A DNA stretch of 64,000 nt from Cellulomonas sp. HZM. Its GTDB lineage: Bacteria; Actinomycetota; Actinomycetes; Actinomycetales; Cellulomonadaceae. A program made the position numbers and the translations under genes. Of the stretch, positions 7,054 to 15,971 are shown piece by piece. The notes beneath the pieces are model-generated. The model saw nothing but the letters and a program-made list of their open reading frames with translations. It did no database searches and was not told the DNA's origin. The stretch lies in NCBI RefSeq assembly GCF_000708885.1, contig NZ_JEOE01000001.1, positions 186,001 to 250,000 on the forward strand, written 5' to 3'. How positions within the stretch are numbered: the stretch's first letter is position 1; each line of letters begins with the position of its first letter.

Positions 7054-7431
7054 CTAGTGGGCGGTCGGATGGTGGCCGTGCTCGGCTTCGAGATACTGCT
7101 CGAGGGCGGCGCGGACAATGTCAGAGCGGCCGACGCCGTCGTCGTCGGCACGGGCGTCAAGCCGGGCTCGGAGATCGTCCGGCACGCGGACAGTGATCGG
7201 CGGCGTGTGGGCGCCGATCTTGCCGGTCAGCGATGGGCGCCCTGCGCGTTTGCTTGTGGTGGGCGCCTTGCGCGGGGACGGAATGCCCAGGCGCACCCCC
7301 AGCGCGACGCGGCGGGCGCGCTGTTCGGTGAGCCGCTTGCCGTGGTAGGTGACGTCCTCGCGGTCAAGGTCGGAGGCGATGATCACGGCGTCCGGAGGGA
7401 TGCGGTGCCCGTCGGGGGGCTGGGTGCTCAT
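7054..7431 (-). CDS. Antitoxin-like ribbon-helix-helix (CopG) protein
   Basis: 125 residues from ATG 7431. The C-terminal third (about 85-120) is a ribbon-helix-helix DNA-binding domain: ITVRVPDDLRARLDARADDD then GVGRSDIVRAALEQYL. The N-terminal part (DREDVTYHGKRLTEQRARR, then GRPSLTGK before the strand) is the arrangement seen in actinobacterial antitoxins. Its ATG overlaps the stop of the upstream toxin-like gene (ATGA), so the order is toxin first. It probably represses the operon through the operator at 7678-7700. Confidence 0.75.
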   Translation of the reverse strand: MSTQPPDGHRIPPDAVIIASDLDREDVTYHGKRLTEQRARRVALGVRLGIPSPRKAPTTSKRAGRPSLTGKIGAHTPPITVRVPDDLRARLDARADDDGVGRSDIVRAALEQYLEAEHGHHPTAH

Positions 7432-7679
7432 GACTTCCTCCTGTCGCGCCACTTGCGTGGCATCGCGTGGATGACGGTCCACGCGTCCTCGGGGTTCCCG
7501 TCGGGTGCCTTGTCGTCGGGGACAAGGATCATCTCGAGTTCGATGCCGTCATCGGTGGTTCCGTAGTAGGTGCGGGCGTCGCCCGTGGTGTGTTGCAGCT
7601 CAGCGGATCGAAGCGCTTGGGCGATCCGCGCGCTGGAGAGCAGGTGCTTGCGTGCCGAGCGGCTGACCCGGATGCGCAT
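7428..7679 (-). CDS. Putative type II toxin, RelE/BrnT-like
   Basis: 83 residues from ATG 7679: basic N-terminus (MRIRVSRSARKHLLSSARI), a helix (AQALRSAEL), then beta-strand sequence (DARTYYGTTDDGIELEMILV) and the end DAWTVIHAMPRKWRDRRKS. A small basic protein with a strand-rich C-terminus, overlapped by a CopG-type antitoxin, fits a RelE/BrnT-like ribonuclease toxin. The family is inferred from layout and shape, not from a sure motif. The ATG lies inside a perfect palindrome, and CAGTAT 7 nt upstream could be a leaderless -10. Confidence 0.6.
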   Translation of the reverse strand: MRIRVSRSARKHLLSSARIAQALRSAELQHTTGDARTYYGTTDDGIELEMILVPDDKAPDGNPEDAWTVIHAMPRKWRDRRKS

Positions 7680-7700
7680 GACAGGAATACTGTCATACAG
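7678..7700. promoter_or_regulatory. Palindromic operator over the toxin start codon
   Basis: ATGACAG (7678-7684), a 5-bp spacer and CTGTCAT (7690-7696) form a perfect dyad that includes the toxin ATG. A third half-site ACAG (7697-7700) makes CTGT-cat-ACAG. A ribbon-helix-helix dimer commonly binds such short repeats, giving autorepression with the promoter and start occluded together. Confidence 0.65.
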
Positions 7701-7770
7701 AAACCTACGCCCGATAGACGGCGGCACAACCTCACCGACGCAATGCAGCCTGCTCAGCGGACCGCTGCAG

Positions 7771-8043
7771 GTGGTGCGGGATGCGGGCACACCACTCGAT
7801 CCGCGAAACGTAAGCCGATGGTTCTCGACACTCGCGGAACCCTCGGGCGTCGGAGGTTCCTTGCACGCCACTCGGTATACCGCGTTGACGAGCATGGTCA
7901 ACGCAGGCGTCCCTATGTCCGTCGTGTCGCGGCTAGCCGGTCACGAGGCGATCAACATCACGATCGACATCTACGGGCACGCGTCAGAGGCTGCTGCTCG
8001 CGACGCGGTCGGAGCAGCGGCCGTGGCGCTGGGCCTCGGGTGA
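7771..8043 (+). pseudogene. Tyrosine integrase remnant (C-terminal catalytic part only)
   Basis: The frame reads VVRDAGTPLDPRNVSRWF, then LHATRYTALTSMVNAGVP, AGHEAINITIDIYGHASEAA and a stop. This retains the HxxR box (HATR), the GH box (AGHEA) and the catalytic tyrosine (IYGH) of phage-type integrases. It lacks the core-binding domain, the first catalytic arginine and any start codon in context; the missing part would overlap the toxin region. It points toward tRNA-Pro 93 bp away, as expected for an integrase at its attachment tRNA. It is a relic of an integrated element. Confidence 0.85.
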
Positions 8044-8083
8044 ACCGGCATCGCGTGACTCCTCGCTCGCCTGCGAGACGCGA

Positions 8084-8120
8084 TCAGGGGCGGTTCCGTC
8101 CTTCCGGAAACCGCCCCTGA
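8084..8120 (-). terminator. Hairpin terminator downstream of tRNA-Pro
   Basis: TCAGGGGCGGTTCCG pairs with CGGAAACCGCCCCTGA (one bulged A) around a short loop. It starts 17 bp past the tRNA 3' end on the leftward strand and also follows the integrase remnant, so it may work in both directions. There is no U-run, as is usual in this GC range. Confidence 0.75.
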
Positions 8121-8136
8121 CCTGCTACTTCATCGG

Positions 8137-8210
<74 letters not shown>

Positions 8211-8273
8211 ATGGCCCCGCGGGGCCTCGGAAACTCTACCCCACACCGGCGCCGGTCTCGGACACGCGCCCGC

Positions 8274-9347
8274 TCAACGGTGGGGCGCCACCTCGCCCTG
8301 CGCTCGCGCGTCTCCCCCGGTCAGCACGTACAGCTCGGCCGCGACGAGCGTGAGCAGCACGATCCCGACCACGAGCCCGACGGTCGCCGCCCACTCGACG
8401 AGCCGGAACAGGAACGGCTGCGTGACGAGCAGGCCGACGTACAGCGACCGCCGGTACCACTCGAAGGCGGGCACGCCGCGTGACGAGCGGACGCCGATGC
8501 CCGCGAGCACGAGCTGCGCGACTCCCCCGACGCCCACGCCGATCGCGGCGAACATCGGGTCGTGCAGCGCGATCGCCCACCCGATCGCGGCGAGGGCGGC
8601 GACGACGACGAGTCCCGCGACGACGGGCCCGAGCCAGCGGGCGCCCGAGAGCAGCCGGCGCGCGGCGCTCTCGACGCGACGAGCCGCCGCACCCACGAGG
8701 CTCGGCAGCTCCTGCTCGTCGGCCGGGATCGCCTCGATGAGCGCGCGCGCCTCGGGGGCTCCCGCGACATGCTCGTCGGGCAGCCGGCGCAGCGCACGGT
8801 CACGTGCGCGTTCGCTGAGGCCGCCGGCGACGCCGGCCACCGCCTCGTCGACCGCCGCCGCGAGCGACTCGCTGCTGTGCCAGCCACGTCGACGCTGCAG
8901 CGCCTCGCCGAGCAGCAGGAGCGCGATCGCGACGACGTAGATGAGCGCGGGCGTCGGCGCGAAGAAGTAGTCGTTGTCGGCGGTGAGGAACTTGCCGATC
9001 TCGTCGACGAACAGCCCGAAGCCCACGCCGCCGACGAGTGACACGACCGGCCGCACGACCGGCCCCGCGTAGGACATCGCCAGCACGAGCGCGATGCCCA
9101 TGAGCAGGCCGCCCCACAGCACGTGCGCGATGTGCAGCCCGCTGCTGCCGCCGACCTGCGGGTAGCCGGTCGCCGCGAGCAGCGCGCGCGTGAGCAGGAC
9201 GGTCGCGACCGTCACGACGACGAACGCCGCGACGTGCCGCGATCCCGACGGGTCGCGGGGCAGGCCGATCCGCAGCAGCAGGTTACGGTGCCGGACCTCG
9301 TCCGGGTCGTGCACCTCGTGCTGCGGACCGGGCTGCGGGCCGCTCAC
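8274..9347 (-). CDS. Multi-pass membrane protein of unknown function, coupled to der
   Basis: 357 residues from GTG 9347, whose GTGA overlaps the der stop. Hydrophobic segments are evident near residues 35-60 ([20 protein letters not shown]), 65-115 (two segments, with [20 protein letters not shown] between them), 120-140 ([17 protein letters not shown]), and four more in the last third ([20 protein letters not shown] onward). A soluble helical stretch of about 90 residues lies in the middle. The conserved-looking loop [22 protein letters not shown] may be the functional centre. No family name is secure. Position suggests co-expression with the ribosome-assembly GTPase. Confidence 0.8.
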   Translation of the reverse strand: MSGPQPGPQHEVHDPDEVRHRNLLLRIGLPRDPSGSRHVAAFVVVTVATVLLTRALLAATGYPQVGGSSGLHIAHVLWGGLLMGIALVLAMSYAGPVVRPVVSLVGGVGFGLFVDEIGKFLTADNDYFFAPTPALIYVVAIALLLLGEALQRRRGWHSSESLAAAVDEAVAGVAGGLSERARDRALRRLPDEHVAGAPEARALIEAIPADEQELPSLVGAAARRVESAARRLLSGARWLGPVVAGLVVVAALAAIGWAIALHDPMFAAIGVGVGGVAQLVLAGIGVRSSRGVPAFEWYRRSLYVGLLVTQPFLFRLVEWAATVGLVVGIVLLTLVAAELYVLTGGDARAQGEVAPHR

Positions 9348-10849
9348 CGCTTGCGCTTCTCCCGGACCCGAACGGAGATCGAGATGGGCGAGCCCTCGAA
9401 GCCGAACGTCTCGCGCAGGCGGCGTTCGATGTACCGGCGATAGCCGGGGTCGAGGAAGCCCGTGGTGAAGATGACGAACCGGGGCGGCCGTGTCGAGGCC
9501 TGCGTGGCGAAAAGGATGCGCGGCTGCTTGCCGCCGCGCACCGGGTGCGGGTGCGCCGCGACCAGCTCGCCCAGGAACGCGTTGAGCCGACCCGTCGAGA
9601 TGCGCGTGTCCCACGAGTCCAGCGCGCGCTCGAGCGCAGGCACCATGCGGTCGGTGTGCCAGCCCGTGCGGGCCGAGACGTTGACGCGCGGCGCCCACTG
9701 CACCTGGACCAGGTCCTGCTCGATCTCACGCTCGAGGAACGGGCGGCGGTCCTCGTCCATGAGGTCCCACTTGTTGTACGCGATGACGAGCGCACGGCCC
9801 GCGTCCACGACCTGCGAGATCACGCGCGTGTCCTGCTCGGTCATCTTCGTCGACGCGTCGACGAGCACGACCGCGACCTCCGCCTTCTCGATCGCGGCCT
9901 GCGTGCGCAGCGACGCGTAGAAGTCAGCGCCGGACGTCTGGTGCACGCGGCGCCGGATGCCCGCGGTGTCGACGAACACCCACGGCTTGCCCCGCAGCTC
10001 GACGAGCTCGTCCACCGGGTCACGGGTGGTCCCGGCCACGGAGTCGACCACGACGCGCTCCTTGCCGAGCAGCTTGTTGAGCATCGAGGACTTGCCGACG
10101 TTGGGCCGGCCGACGAGCGCCACGCGGCGCGGTCCGTCGGGCAGCACCACGCCGTGCGCGGAGACCTCGGGCAGCACGTCGAGCACCGCGTCGAGCAGGT
10201 CGCCCGTGCCGCGTCCGTGCAGCGCGGAGACCGGGTACGGCTCGCCGAGGCCCAGGCCCCACAGCGCGGCGGCGTCGGCCTCGCCCGCGGGCCCGTCGAC
10301 CTTGTTGGCGCACAGCACCACGGGCTTTCCCGCGCGGCGCAGCAGGCGCACGACGCGCTCGTCAGTGTCCGTGGAACCCACGGTCGCGTCGACGACGAAC
10401 ACCACGGCGTCGGCCAGCGCGATCGCGACCTCCGCCTGCTCGGCGACGCGGCGGTCGATGCCCGCGACGTCGACCTCCCAGCCACCCGTGTCGACGAGCG
10501 TGAACCGGCGTCCTGCCCACTCGGCGGGGTAGCTGACGCGGTCGCGCGTCACGCCCGGCTTGTCCTCGACGACCGCCTCGCGGCGGCCGATGATCCGGTT
10601 GACGAGCGTCGACTTGCCGACGTTCGGCCGCCCGACGACGGCGAGAACCGGCAGCGCAGCCTCGGGCTCGCGGTCCTCGTCGTCGGCGAAGCCGTGCAGG
10701 AGGGCGAGGTCGTCGTCCTCGAGGTCGTACTCGTCGAGCCCCGCGCGCAGGGCGCGCTCGCGGTCGGCGTCGCCGCTCTCGTCGGGGAGCACCAGGGCGG
10801 TGTCACTGCTCTCGTCCAGCAGCTCCAGGTCGGGATCGGTCTCGCTCAT
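9344..10849 (-). CDS. der: Ribosome biogenesis GTPase Der (EngA)
   Basis: 501 residues with the tandem GTPase domains unique to Der. The first P-loop is GRPNVGKST (about 75-83) with DTGG and NKVD; the second is GRPNVGKSS (about 247-255) with DTAG and NKWD. A C-terminal KH-like domain ends in RVREKRKR. The roughly 65-residue acidic N-terminal extension ([20 protein letters not shown]...) is usual in actinobacteria. Der helps mature the 50S subunit. It is the next-to-last gene of the leftward block beginning at parA. Confidence 0.97.
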   Translation of the reverse strand: MSETDPDLELLDESSDTALVLPDESGDADRERALRAGLDEYDLEDDDLALLHGFADDEDREPEAALPVLAVVGRPNVGKSTLVNRIIGRREAVVEDKPGVTRDRVSYPAEWAGRRFTLVDTGGWEVDVAGIDRRVAEQAEVAIALADAVVFVVDATVGSTDTDERVVRLLRRAGKPVVLCANKVDGPAGEADAAALWGLGLGEPYPVSALHGRGTGDLLDAVLDVLPEVSAHGVVLPDGPRRVALVGRPNVGKSSMLNKLLGKERVVVDSVAGTTRDPVDELVELRGKPWVFVDTAGIRRRVHQTSGADFYASLRTQAAIEKAEVAVVLVDASTKMTEQDTRVISQVVDAGRALVIAYNKWDLMDEDRRPFLEREIEQDLVQVQWAPRVNVSARTGWHTDRMVPALERALDSWDTRISTGRLNAFLGELVAAHPHPVRGGKQPRILFATQASTRPPRFVIFTTGFLDPGYRRYIERRLRETFGFEGSPISISVRVREKRKR

Positions 10850-10897
10850 GGGGCCATTGTCCCTGACGGCGGGCCCGGACGACGAACCACGCCCGCG

Positions 10898-11593
10898 TCA
10901 GTGACCCCGCTCACGCAGCGGGTCGTCGGTCGGGAGCTCGATGCCGGACGACGCGACCGCCCGCGCGACGACCGCCGTGAGCGCCGCGCGCACGGTCTCG
11001 TTCGCGTCGGCCAACGCCTCCCGCCCTGTGCGACCGGGTGCGCGCTCGACCGTCACGGGCGGCCCGAACTCGACGTGCAGCCGTCGTCGCAGGCCCGGCA
11101 GGTGGTTGACCGACTCCCCCGTGCGGCGCGTGCCGAGCACGGCCACGGGGACCACGGGCGCCCCGCCGTTGAGCGCGAGCCACGCGATGCCGGCCCGGGC
11201 ACCGGCGGCGTCACCCCGGCCGCGGTTGCCCTCCGGGAAGATGCCCACCACGTCGCCGCGGCGCAGCACGCCGAGCCCCGTGGTGAGCGCGGCCCGGCCG
11301 CCGTCCCGGTCGACCGGGACCTGACCCGCGGCACGCAGCACCCATCCGACGGGCCCGACGAACATCTGCTCCTTGACCAGGATGTGCGCGCCGCGTGGCG
11401 CGACGCCCAGCAGGATCGGGCCGTCGAGCAGGCCCGTGTGGTTGGCGGCGAGCAGCACCGGTCCGTCGTCGGGCACGTGCTCGGCACCGACGACCCGCGT
11501 GTCCCACACGACGCGCGCGAGGAACCGTCCGACCCAGCGGGACCAGCGCGGACCCCACGGGGAGGGCAGCGTCGGCGCTCCCGAGGCGGCCAC
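10898..11593 (-). CDS. 1-acyl-sn-glycerol-3-phosphate acyltransferase (PlsC family)
   Basis: 231 residues. The acyltransferase motif NHTGLLD (HX4D) appears near residue 50 and the phosphate-binding FPEGNRGRGD near 120, followed by the VPVAVLGTRRTG block. It converts lysophosphatidate to phosphatidate, or acts on a related acceptor, at the inner face of the membrane. Starts at GTG 11593, 2 bp after the cmk stop. The cmk-plsC-der order is common in actinobacteria. Confidence 0.9.
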   Translation of the reverse strand: MAASGAPTLPSPWGPRWSRWVGRFLARVVWDTRVVGAEHVPDDGPVLLAANHTGLLDGPILLGVAPRGAHILVKEQMFVGPVGWVLRAAGQVPVDRDGGRAALTTGLGVLRRGDVVGIFPEGNRGRGDAAGARAGIAWLALNGGAPVVPVAVLGTRRTGESVNHLPGLRRRLHVEFGPPVTVERAPGRTGREALADANETVRAALTAVVARAVASSGIELPTDDPLRERGH

Positions 11594-11595
11594 CG

Positions 11596-12324
11596 TCAGG
11601 CGCGCGACGCCACGACGGCGAGCACCGCCTGGACGGTCTGGTCGAAGTCGAGGTGCGACGAGTCGACGGTCACGACGCCGTCGGCAGCGACCTGGAACTG
11701 CACGACGGTCGAGTCGTCGGCGTCGCGGCGCAGCACCTGGTCGCGCGTGGCGGCCACCGACGCGGCGTCCGCGGCACCGTGGACCTCGAGGGCGCGACGA
11801 GCGAGCCGCGCCTCCTCGGACGCGGTGAGCAGCACACGGACGTCGGCGTCGGGAGCGACGACCGTCGTGATGTCACGGCCCTCCGCGACGATCCCCCGGC
11901 CCTGCGAGAACGAGCCGTCGGCGCGCTCCACGTCGATCGCCACACGCTGCAGCCGACGCAGCTCGGCACGGACGTCGAGGTTGGTCGCCACCGAGCTCAC
12001 GGCCGCCGAGATCGCGGTCTCGCGGATCGCGGCGCCCACGTCGGTGCCGCCGACCGTCACGCTCGGCGCGGCCGGGTCGACGCCCATGACGAGCGGCATC
12101 GCGCGCACCGCGTCCGCCACGCGCTCGGCGTCGTCGAGCGCGACGCCCTGCTCGAGGCACCACCACGTCGCGGCGCGGTACATCGCGCCGGTGTCGAGGT
12201 AGGCCAGCCCCAGCTCACGGGCGACGGCGCGCGACACGCTGGACTTGCCGGACCCCGAGGGACCGTCGATCGCGACGACGAGCGGGGTGCTCAGGTCGGG
12301 GGTGCTCAACTCACCAGTCTCCAT
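11596..12324 (-). CDS. cmk: Cytidylate kinase
   Basis: 242 residues. P-loop GPSGSGKSSVS near residue 21, then the CMP-binding YLDTGAMYRAATWW, the SVTVGGTDV region, GRDITTVVAPDADVRVLLTA and the C-terminal VTVDSSHLDFDQTV. It phosphorylates CMP and dCMP. The start at ATG 12324 lies 18 bp inside the 3' end of tyrA. A later in-frame start is possible because residues 2-14 are not conserved. Confidence 0.95.
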   Translation of the reverse strand: METGELSTPDLSTPLVVAIDGPSGSGKSSVSRAVARELGLAYLDTGAMYRAATWWCLEQGVALDDAERVADAVRAMPLVMGVDPAAPSVTVGGTDVGAAIRETAISAAVSSVATNLDVRAELRRLQRVAIDVERADGSFSQGRGIVAEGRDITTVVAPDADVRVLLTASEEARLARRALEVHGAADAASVAATRDQVLRRDADDSTVVQFQVAADGVVTVDSSHLDFDQTVQAVLAVVASRA

Positions 12325-13415
12325 CCGCGGGCCGTCAGCTCCGCCTCGAGGTGCGCGGCGCCGCCGGGCAGCACCGAGATGTGCGCCATGCCGGCCGGTC
12401 GGCCGGCGGCGTGCTCGAGGACCAGCTCCTCGAGGTTGATCCCGGCCTCGCCGACCTCGGTCAGCAGCCGGGCGAGCTCACCCGGGGCGTCCGGCACCAG
12501 CACCGTGACCACCGTGTACCGACGCGGCGCACCGCCGTGCTTGCCGGGGATGCGAGCGACGCCCGCGTTGCCGTGCGCGACCGCACCCGCGATCGCGGTG
12601 AGGACACCGGGCGCGACGGTCTCGGGGCCGCTCGCCTCGTCGGCCCGGCCCAGGGCATCGACGACGACGTCGAGGTCGTCGCGCAGCGCGACGAGGACGT
12701 CCCGCACCGCACCGGCGTTCGCGGCGAGGATCGAGGTCCACAGGGCGGGGTCCGACGCCGCGATGCGGGTCACGTCGCGCAGCCCCTGCCCGGCGAGCCC
12801 GAGCGCGACGTCGTCGGCGTGCTCCAGGCGCGCCGCGACCAGCGACGACATGACCTGCGGGACGTGCGAGACGAGCGCGACCGCCTCGTCGTGCCGCCGT
12901 GCGTCGAGGACCACGGGGACCGCACCGAGGTCGACCGCGAGCGCACGCACCGCGAGGACCGCCTCGTCGGACGACTCCCCCGAGCTCGCGATGACCCAGG
13001 GACGTCCGAGGAACAGGTCGGGGACCGCGGCCGACGGTCCCGAGCGCTCGCGGCCCGCCATCGGGTGCGAGCCGACGTACCGGGTGAGGTCCGCACCGCT
13101 CGCGCGCAGCTCGTCGAGCACGTGGCCCTTGACGCTCGCGACGTCCGTCACGACGGCGTGCGGGTGCGCCGCGAGCTCCGCGGCGACGACGGCCGCCGTC
13201 ACGTCCGGCGGCGCCGCGACCAGCACCAGCGCGGGCTCGTCGTCCTCCGCCGTGGCGGGCCGGCCCGCGCCCACGTCGCGCGCGAGCGCCAGCGCGGTGC
13301 GCGACGGGTCGTCGAGCACGACGTCCACGCCCTCCGCACGCAGCGCGAGGCCGACGGACGCACCGAGCAGCCCGGTCCCGACGACCCGCACGGGTCCGCG
13401 GGTCGCTGCGCTCAC
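12306..13415 (-). CDS. tyrA: Prephenate dehydrogenase (with ACT domain)
   Basis: 369 residues. NAD-binding motif GTGLLGASVG near residue 13, then DVASVKGHVLDEL and GSHPMAGRE (the catalytic histidine region) near 115. The helical dimerisation domain follows and a C-terminal ACT domain (about 295-365; VTVLVPDAPGELARLLTEVG) probably senses tyrosine. It oxidatively decarboxylates prephenate to 4-hydroxyphenylpyruvate in tyrosine synthesis. Start GTG/ATG overlap with the rluB stop; 19 bp overlap with cmk. Confidence 0.93.
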   Translation of the reverse strand: MSAATRGPVRVVGTGLLGASVGLALRAEGVDVVLDDPSRTALALARDVGAGRPATAEDDEPALVLVAAPPDVTAAVVAAELAAHPHAVVTDVASVKGHVLDELRASGADLTRYVGSHPMAGRERSGPSAAVPDLFLGRPWVIASSGESSDEAVLAVRALAVDLGAVPVVLDARRHDEAVALVSHVPQVMSSLVAARLEHADDVALGLAGQGLRDVTRIAASDPALWTSILAANAGAVRDVLVALRDDLDVVVDALGRADEASGPETVAPGVLTAIAGAVAHGNAGVARIPGKHGGAPRRYTVVTVLVPDAPGELARLLTEVGEAGINLEELVLEHAAGRPAGMAHISVLPGGAAHLEAELTARGWRLVS

Positions 13416-14281
13416 ATCCCCGCCTGCGACATGAGCGAGCCCAGCTCGGTCTTGGACAGCACGCGGGTGCGGCCGGGCTTGAGGTCGCCGAGGCGGACCG
13501 GGCCGATGCTCGTGCGCACCAGCTTGGTCACCGGGTGACCCAGCTCGTCGAACAGCCGGCGCACCACACGGTTGCGGCCCTCGTGCAGCGTGATCTCGAC
13601 GAGGCTCAGGTGCGAGAGCGCCTGGACGACGTGGAAGCGGTCGATCTCGACCCGGCCGTCCTCGAGGTCCACACCCTTCGCCGCACGCGCCGCGAGGCCC
13701 GCCGTGACCTTGCCCTCGACCTCGGCCAGGTAGGTCTTGGCGACACCGTGCGACGGGTGGCTCAGCCGGTTCGCGAGGTCGCCGTCGTTCGTCAGCAGGA
13801 TCAGGCCCTCGGTGTCCGCGTCCAGGCGGCCCACATGGAACAGCCGCTCCTCGCGGTTCGCGACGTACTGCGCGATCGTCGGGCGCCCCTCCGGGTCGTG
13901 CATCGTCGAGACGACGCCCTTGGGCTTGTTGAGCGCGATCGTGATCATCGACGTGTCGAGCTGCACGCGCAGCCCGTCGACATGGATCACCGCGCTGATC
14001 GGGTCGACGCGGACGCCGAGCTCACGCACCGTCTGGCCGTCGACCGTGACACGCCCCGTCGCGATGAGGTCCTCGCACGCGCGGCGCGAACCGAGGCCGG
14101 CGGCGGCGAGCACCTTCTGCAGGCGTGTGCCGTCGGGGTCGTGCACGTCGATCTGCGGCTCGGGCGCGGGCCGTGGCCCACGGCGGGCGGGCGTCCGGCC
14201 TGCCGGCGCACCGCCTCGCGAGGCAGGCTTGCGCGCGCCCTGGGCGGGCTTGCGTCCTCCGCGGTGCGGCTGGGGGCTCAT
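13412..14281 (-). CDS. 23S rRNA pseudouridine synthase, RluB/RsuA family
   Basis: 289 residues. A basic disordered N-terminus (about 1-45; GRRKPAQ..., PARRGPRPAPEP) precedes an S4 RNA-binding domain (LQKVLAAAGLGSRRACEDLI) and the catalytic domain with GRLDADTEGLILLTNDG, Asp of GRLD being the nucleophile, and GRNRVVRRLFDELGHPVTKL. It isomerises a uridine of 23S rRNA. ATG 14281 overlaps the scpB stop (ATGA). The RluB-like position beside scpB is conserved across Gram-positives. Confidence 0.93.
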   Translation of the reverse strand: MSPQPHRGGRKPAQGARKPASRGGAPAGRTPARRGPRPAPEPQIDVHDPDGTRLQKVLAAAGLGSRRACEDLIATGRVTVDGQTVRELGVRVDPISAVIHVDGLRVQLDTSMITIALNKPKGVVSTMHDPEGRPTIAQYVANREERLFHVGRLDADTEGLILLTNDGDLANRLSHPSHGVAKTYLAEVEGKVTAGLAARAAKGVDLEDGRVEIDRFHVVQALSHLSLVEITLHEGRNRVVRRLFDELGHPVTKLVRTSIGPVRLGDLKPGRTRVLSKTELGSLMSQAGM

Positions 14282-14988
14282 CGGGTCTCCCGGGGGGTCT
14301 GGCTGCGGTCCGGTGCGTCGACGCCGTCGAGGGCGTCGAGATCCGGCAGGTACGGGGCGAGGGGCGGCAGGTCGTCGAGACCCGCCAGGCCCATGCGCTC
14401 CAAGAAGTATCCCGTGGTCTCGTACAGGAGCGCGCCACTCGACGGGTCGGTGCCCACCTCGGCGACGAGCCCGCGCGCCGTGAGCGTGCGCACGACGCCG
14501 TCGACGTTCACACCGCGCACCGCGGAGACCTGCCCGCGCGTGACCGGCTGGCGGTACGCGATCACGGCGAGCGTCTCGAGCGCCGCCTGGGTCAACCGGG
14601 CACTCTGCCCGTCGAGCACGAAGCGCGCGACCACGTCCGCGTACACCGGGGCCGAGTACACACGCCAGCCATCGCCGACGAAGCGGAGCTCGAACCCTCG
14701 CGCACGCCCACCGCGCTCTCCCCGGTAGTCCGCCGCGAGCTCCGCGAGCAATGCTTCGACCTCGTCGGTCGGGAGCGCGAGCACCGTCGCGAGGCGCACC
14801 GCCGAGATCGGCTCGTCGGCGACCATGAGCACCGCCTCGAGCGCAGCGAGAGCGCCGCCCGGGAGGTCGGCCACGTCGAACGCGAGCTCGTCGGCGGCCG
14901 GGTTCTGCGTCGCGGCGGCGTCGTCCGGGGCGTCGGCCGGTCCGTCGACGGCCGCGTCGGCCTGCGGTGCCTGGGTGTTCTCGCTCAT
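14278..14988 (-). CDS. scpB: Segregation and condensation protein B
   Basis: 236 residues. The first 45 are an acidic Ala/Asp tail. Two winged helices follow (ALEAVLMVADEPISAVRLAT near 48; LTQAALETLAVIAYRQPVTR and GQVSAVRGVNVDGVVRTL near 135), then YETTGYFLERMGL. It is the kite subunit of the SMC-ScpAB condensin. It overlaps scpA and rluB by 4 nt each. Confidence 0.95.
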   Translation of the reverse strand: MSENTQAPQADAAVDGPADAPDDAAATQNPAADELAFDVADLPGGALAALEAVLMVADEPISAVRLATVLALPTDEVEALLAELAADYRGERGGRARGFELRFVGDGWRVYSAPVYADVVARFVLDGQSARLTQAALETLAVIAYRQPVTRGQVSAVRGVNVDGVVRTLTARGLVAEVGTDPSSGALLYETTGYFLERMGLAGLDDLPPLAPYLPDLDALDGVDAPDRSQTPRETR

Positions 14989-15971
14989 GCGTCCTCTCCC
15001 GGTGCCTCGTCGGGCGCGTGGGTCTCGTCGGGCGCGTCGCCCGTGGCCGTCTCGCCTGCCCCGCCTGCCGTCGTGTCCAGCTGGTCGAAGTCGTCGGACA
15101 CCTCGACGTCGCCCTCGGCCGAGCCCGTCCAGCGGACCGTCAGCTCACCGAGTGGCGTCACCTGGTCGAAACCCACGGCTCCCTCGCGGAACAGCTCGAG
15201 CAACGCCAGGAACCTGGCGACGACCACGATCGTCCCGTCCGCGTCCGCGACGAGCGCACGGAACGTCGTGGCGCCCGAGTGCCGCAGCCGGTCCACCAGC
15301 ACCGCTGCCTGCTCGCGGACGCTGACCGCCGGCGCGTGCAGGTGGCTGATGTCGACGCCGGGCGGCGGCGCCTTCGGTGCGAGCGCCTTCGCCGCCAGCG
15401 CCGCGAGCTGGTCGGGGCCGATCTGCCAGACCAGCTCCGGCAGCAGCGCGGCCAGGTGCGGTTCGAGCTGCACGACGCGCGGGAACCGGCGCCCCTCGGA
15501 CGCGTACCGCTCCGCGAGGTCCGCCGCCACCTGCTTGTACGCGCGGTACTGCAGGAGCCGGGCGAACAGCAGGTCGCGCGCCTCGAGGAGCTCGAGGTCC
15601 TCGGCGTCCTCCACGTCGGCCGACGGCAGCAGGCGCGCGGCCTTGAGGTCGAGCAGCGTCGCCGCGACGACCAGGAACTCCGACGCGCGGTTGAGGTCCC
15701 ACGCGGCCTCGGCGGCGCGGATGTAGGCGATGAACTCGTCGGTCACGCGCGCGAGGGCGACCTCGGTGATGTCGAGCTTGTGCTTCGCGATGAGGCCGAG
15801 CAGCAGGTCGAACGGGCCGGAGAAGTTGTCGAGGTGCACCTCGAACCCGGCCGTGCCGGCGGGGGCCGCAGGCGCTGTCGGCGCCGTCGACGGGTCCCGC
15901 CGGTCCGGAGCGGCAACGGTCGCGGCGGGCGCCTGCGCGTCAGGCGGCGTCGCCACGGGCGACGAGCTCAC
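14985..15971 (-). CDS. scpA: Segregation and condensation protein A (kleisin)
   Basis: 328 residues. After about 45 Pro/Ala-rich residues the kleisin core begins: FEVHLDNFSGPFDLLLGLIA, KHKLDITEVALARVTDEFI, then the central AELYA-like and helical segments and the C-terminal winged helix (TFRALVADADGTIVVVARFL, ALLELFREGAVGFDQ). It bridges SMC heads. The GTG start lies 32 nt inside the 3' end of parA. Confidence 0.95.
   Translation of the reverse strand: MSSSPVATPPDAQAPAATVAAPDRRDPSTAPTAPAAPAGTAGFEVHLDNFSGPFDLLLGLIAKHKLDITEVALARVTDEFIAYIRAAEAAWDLNRASEFLVVAATLLDLKAARLLPSADVEDAEDLELLEARDLLFARLLQYRAYKQVAADLAERYASEGRRFPRVVQLEPHLAALLPELVWQIGPDQLAALAAKALAPKAPPPGVDISHLHAPAVSVREQAAVLVDRLRHSGATTFRALVADADGTIVVVARFLALLELFREGAVGFDQVTPLGELTVRWTGSAEGDVEVSDDFDQLDTTAGGAGETATGDAPDETHAPDEAPGEDA

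Noticed and set aside
7570-7770. Upstream extension of the integrase frame as part of an intact integrase
   Set aside because: The residues show no integrase similarity and lie opposite the toxin gene; the first catalytic arginine and core-binding domain are missing.
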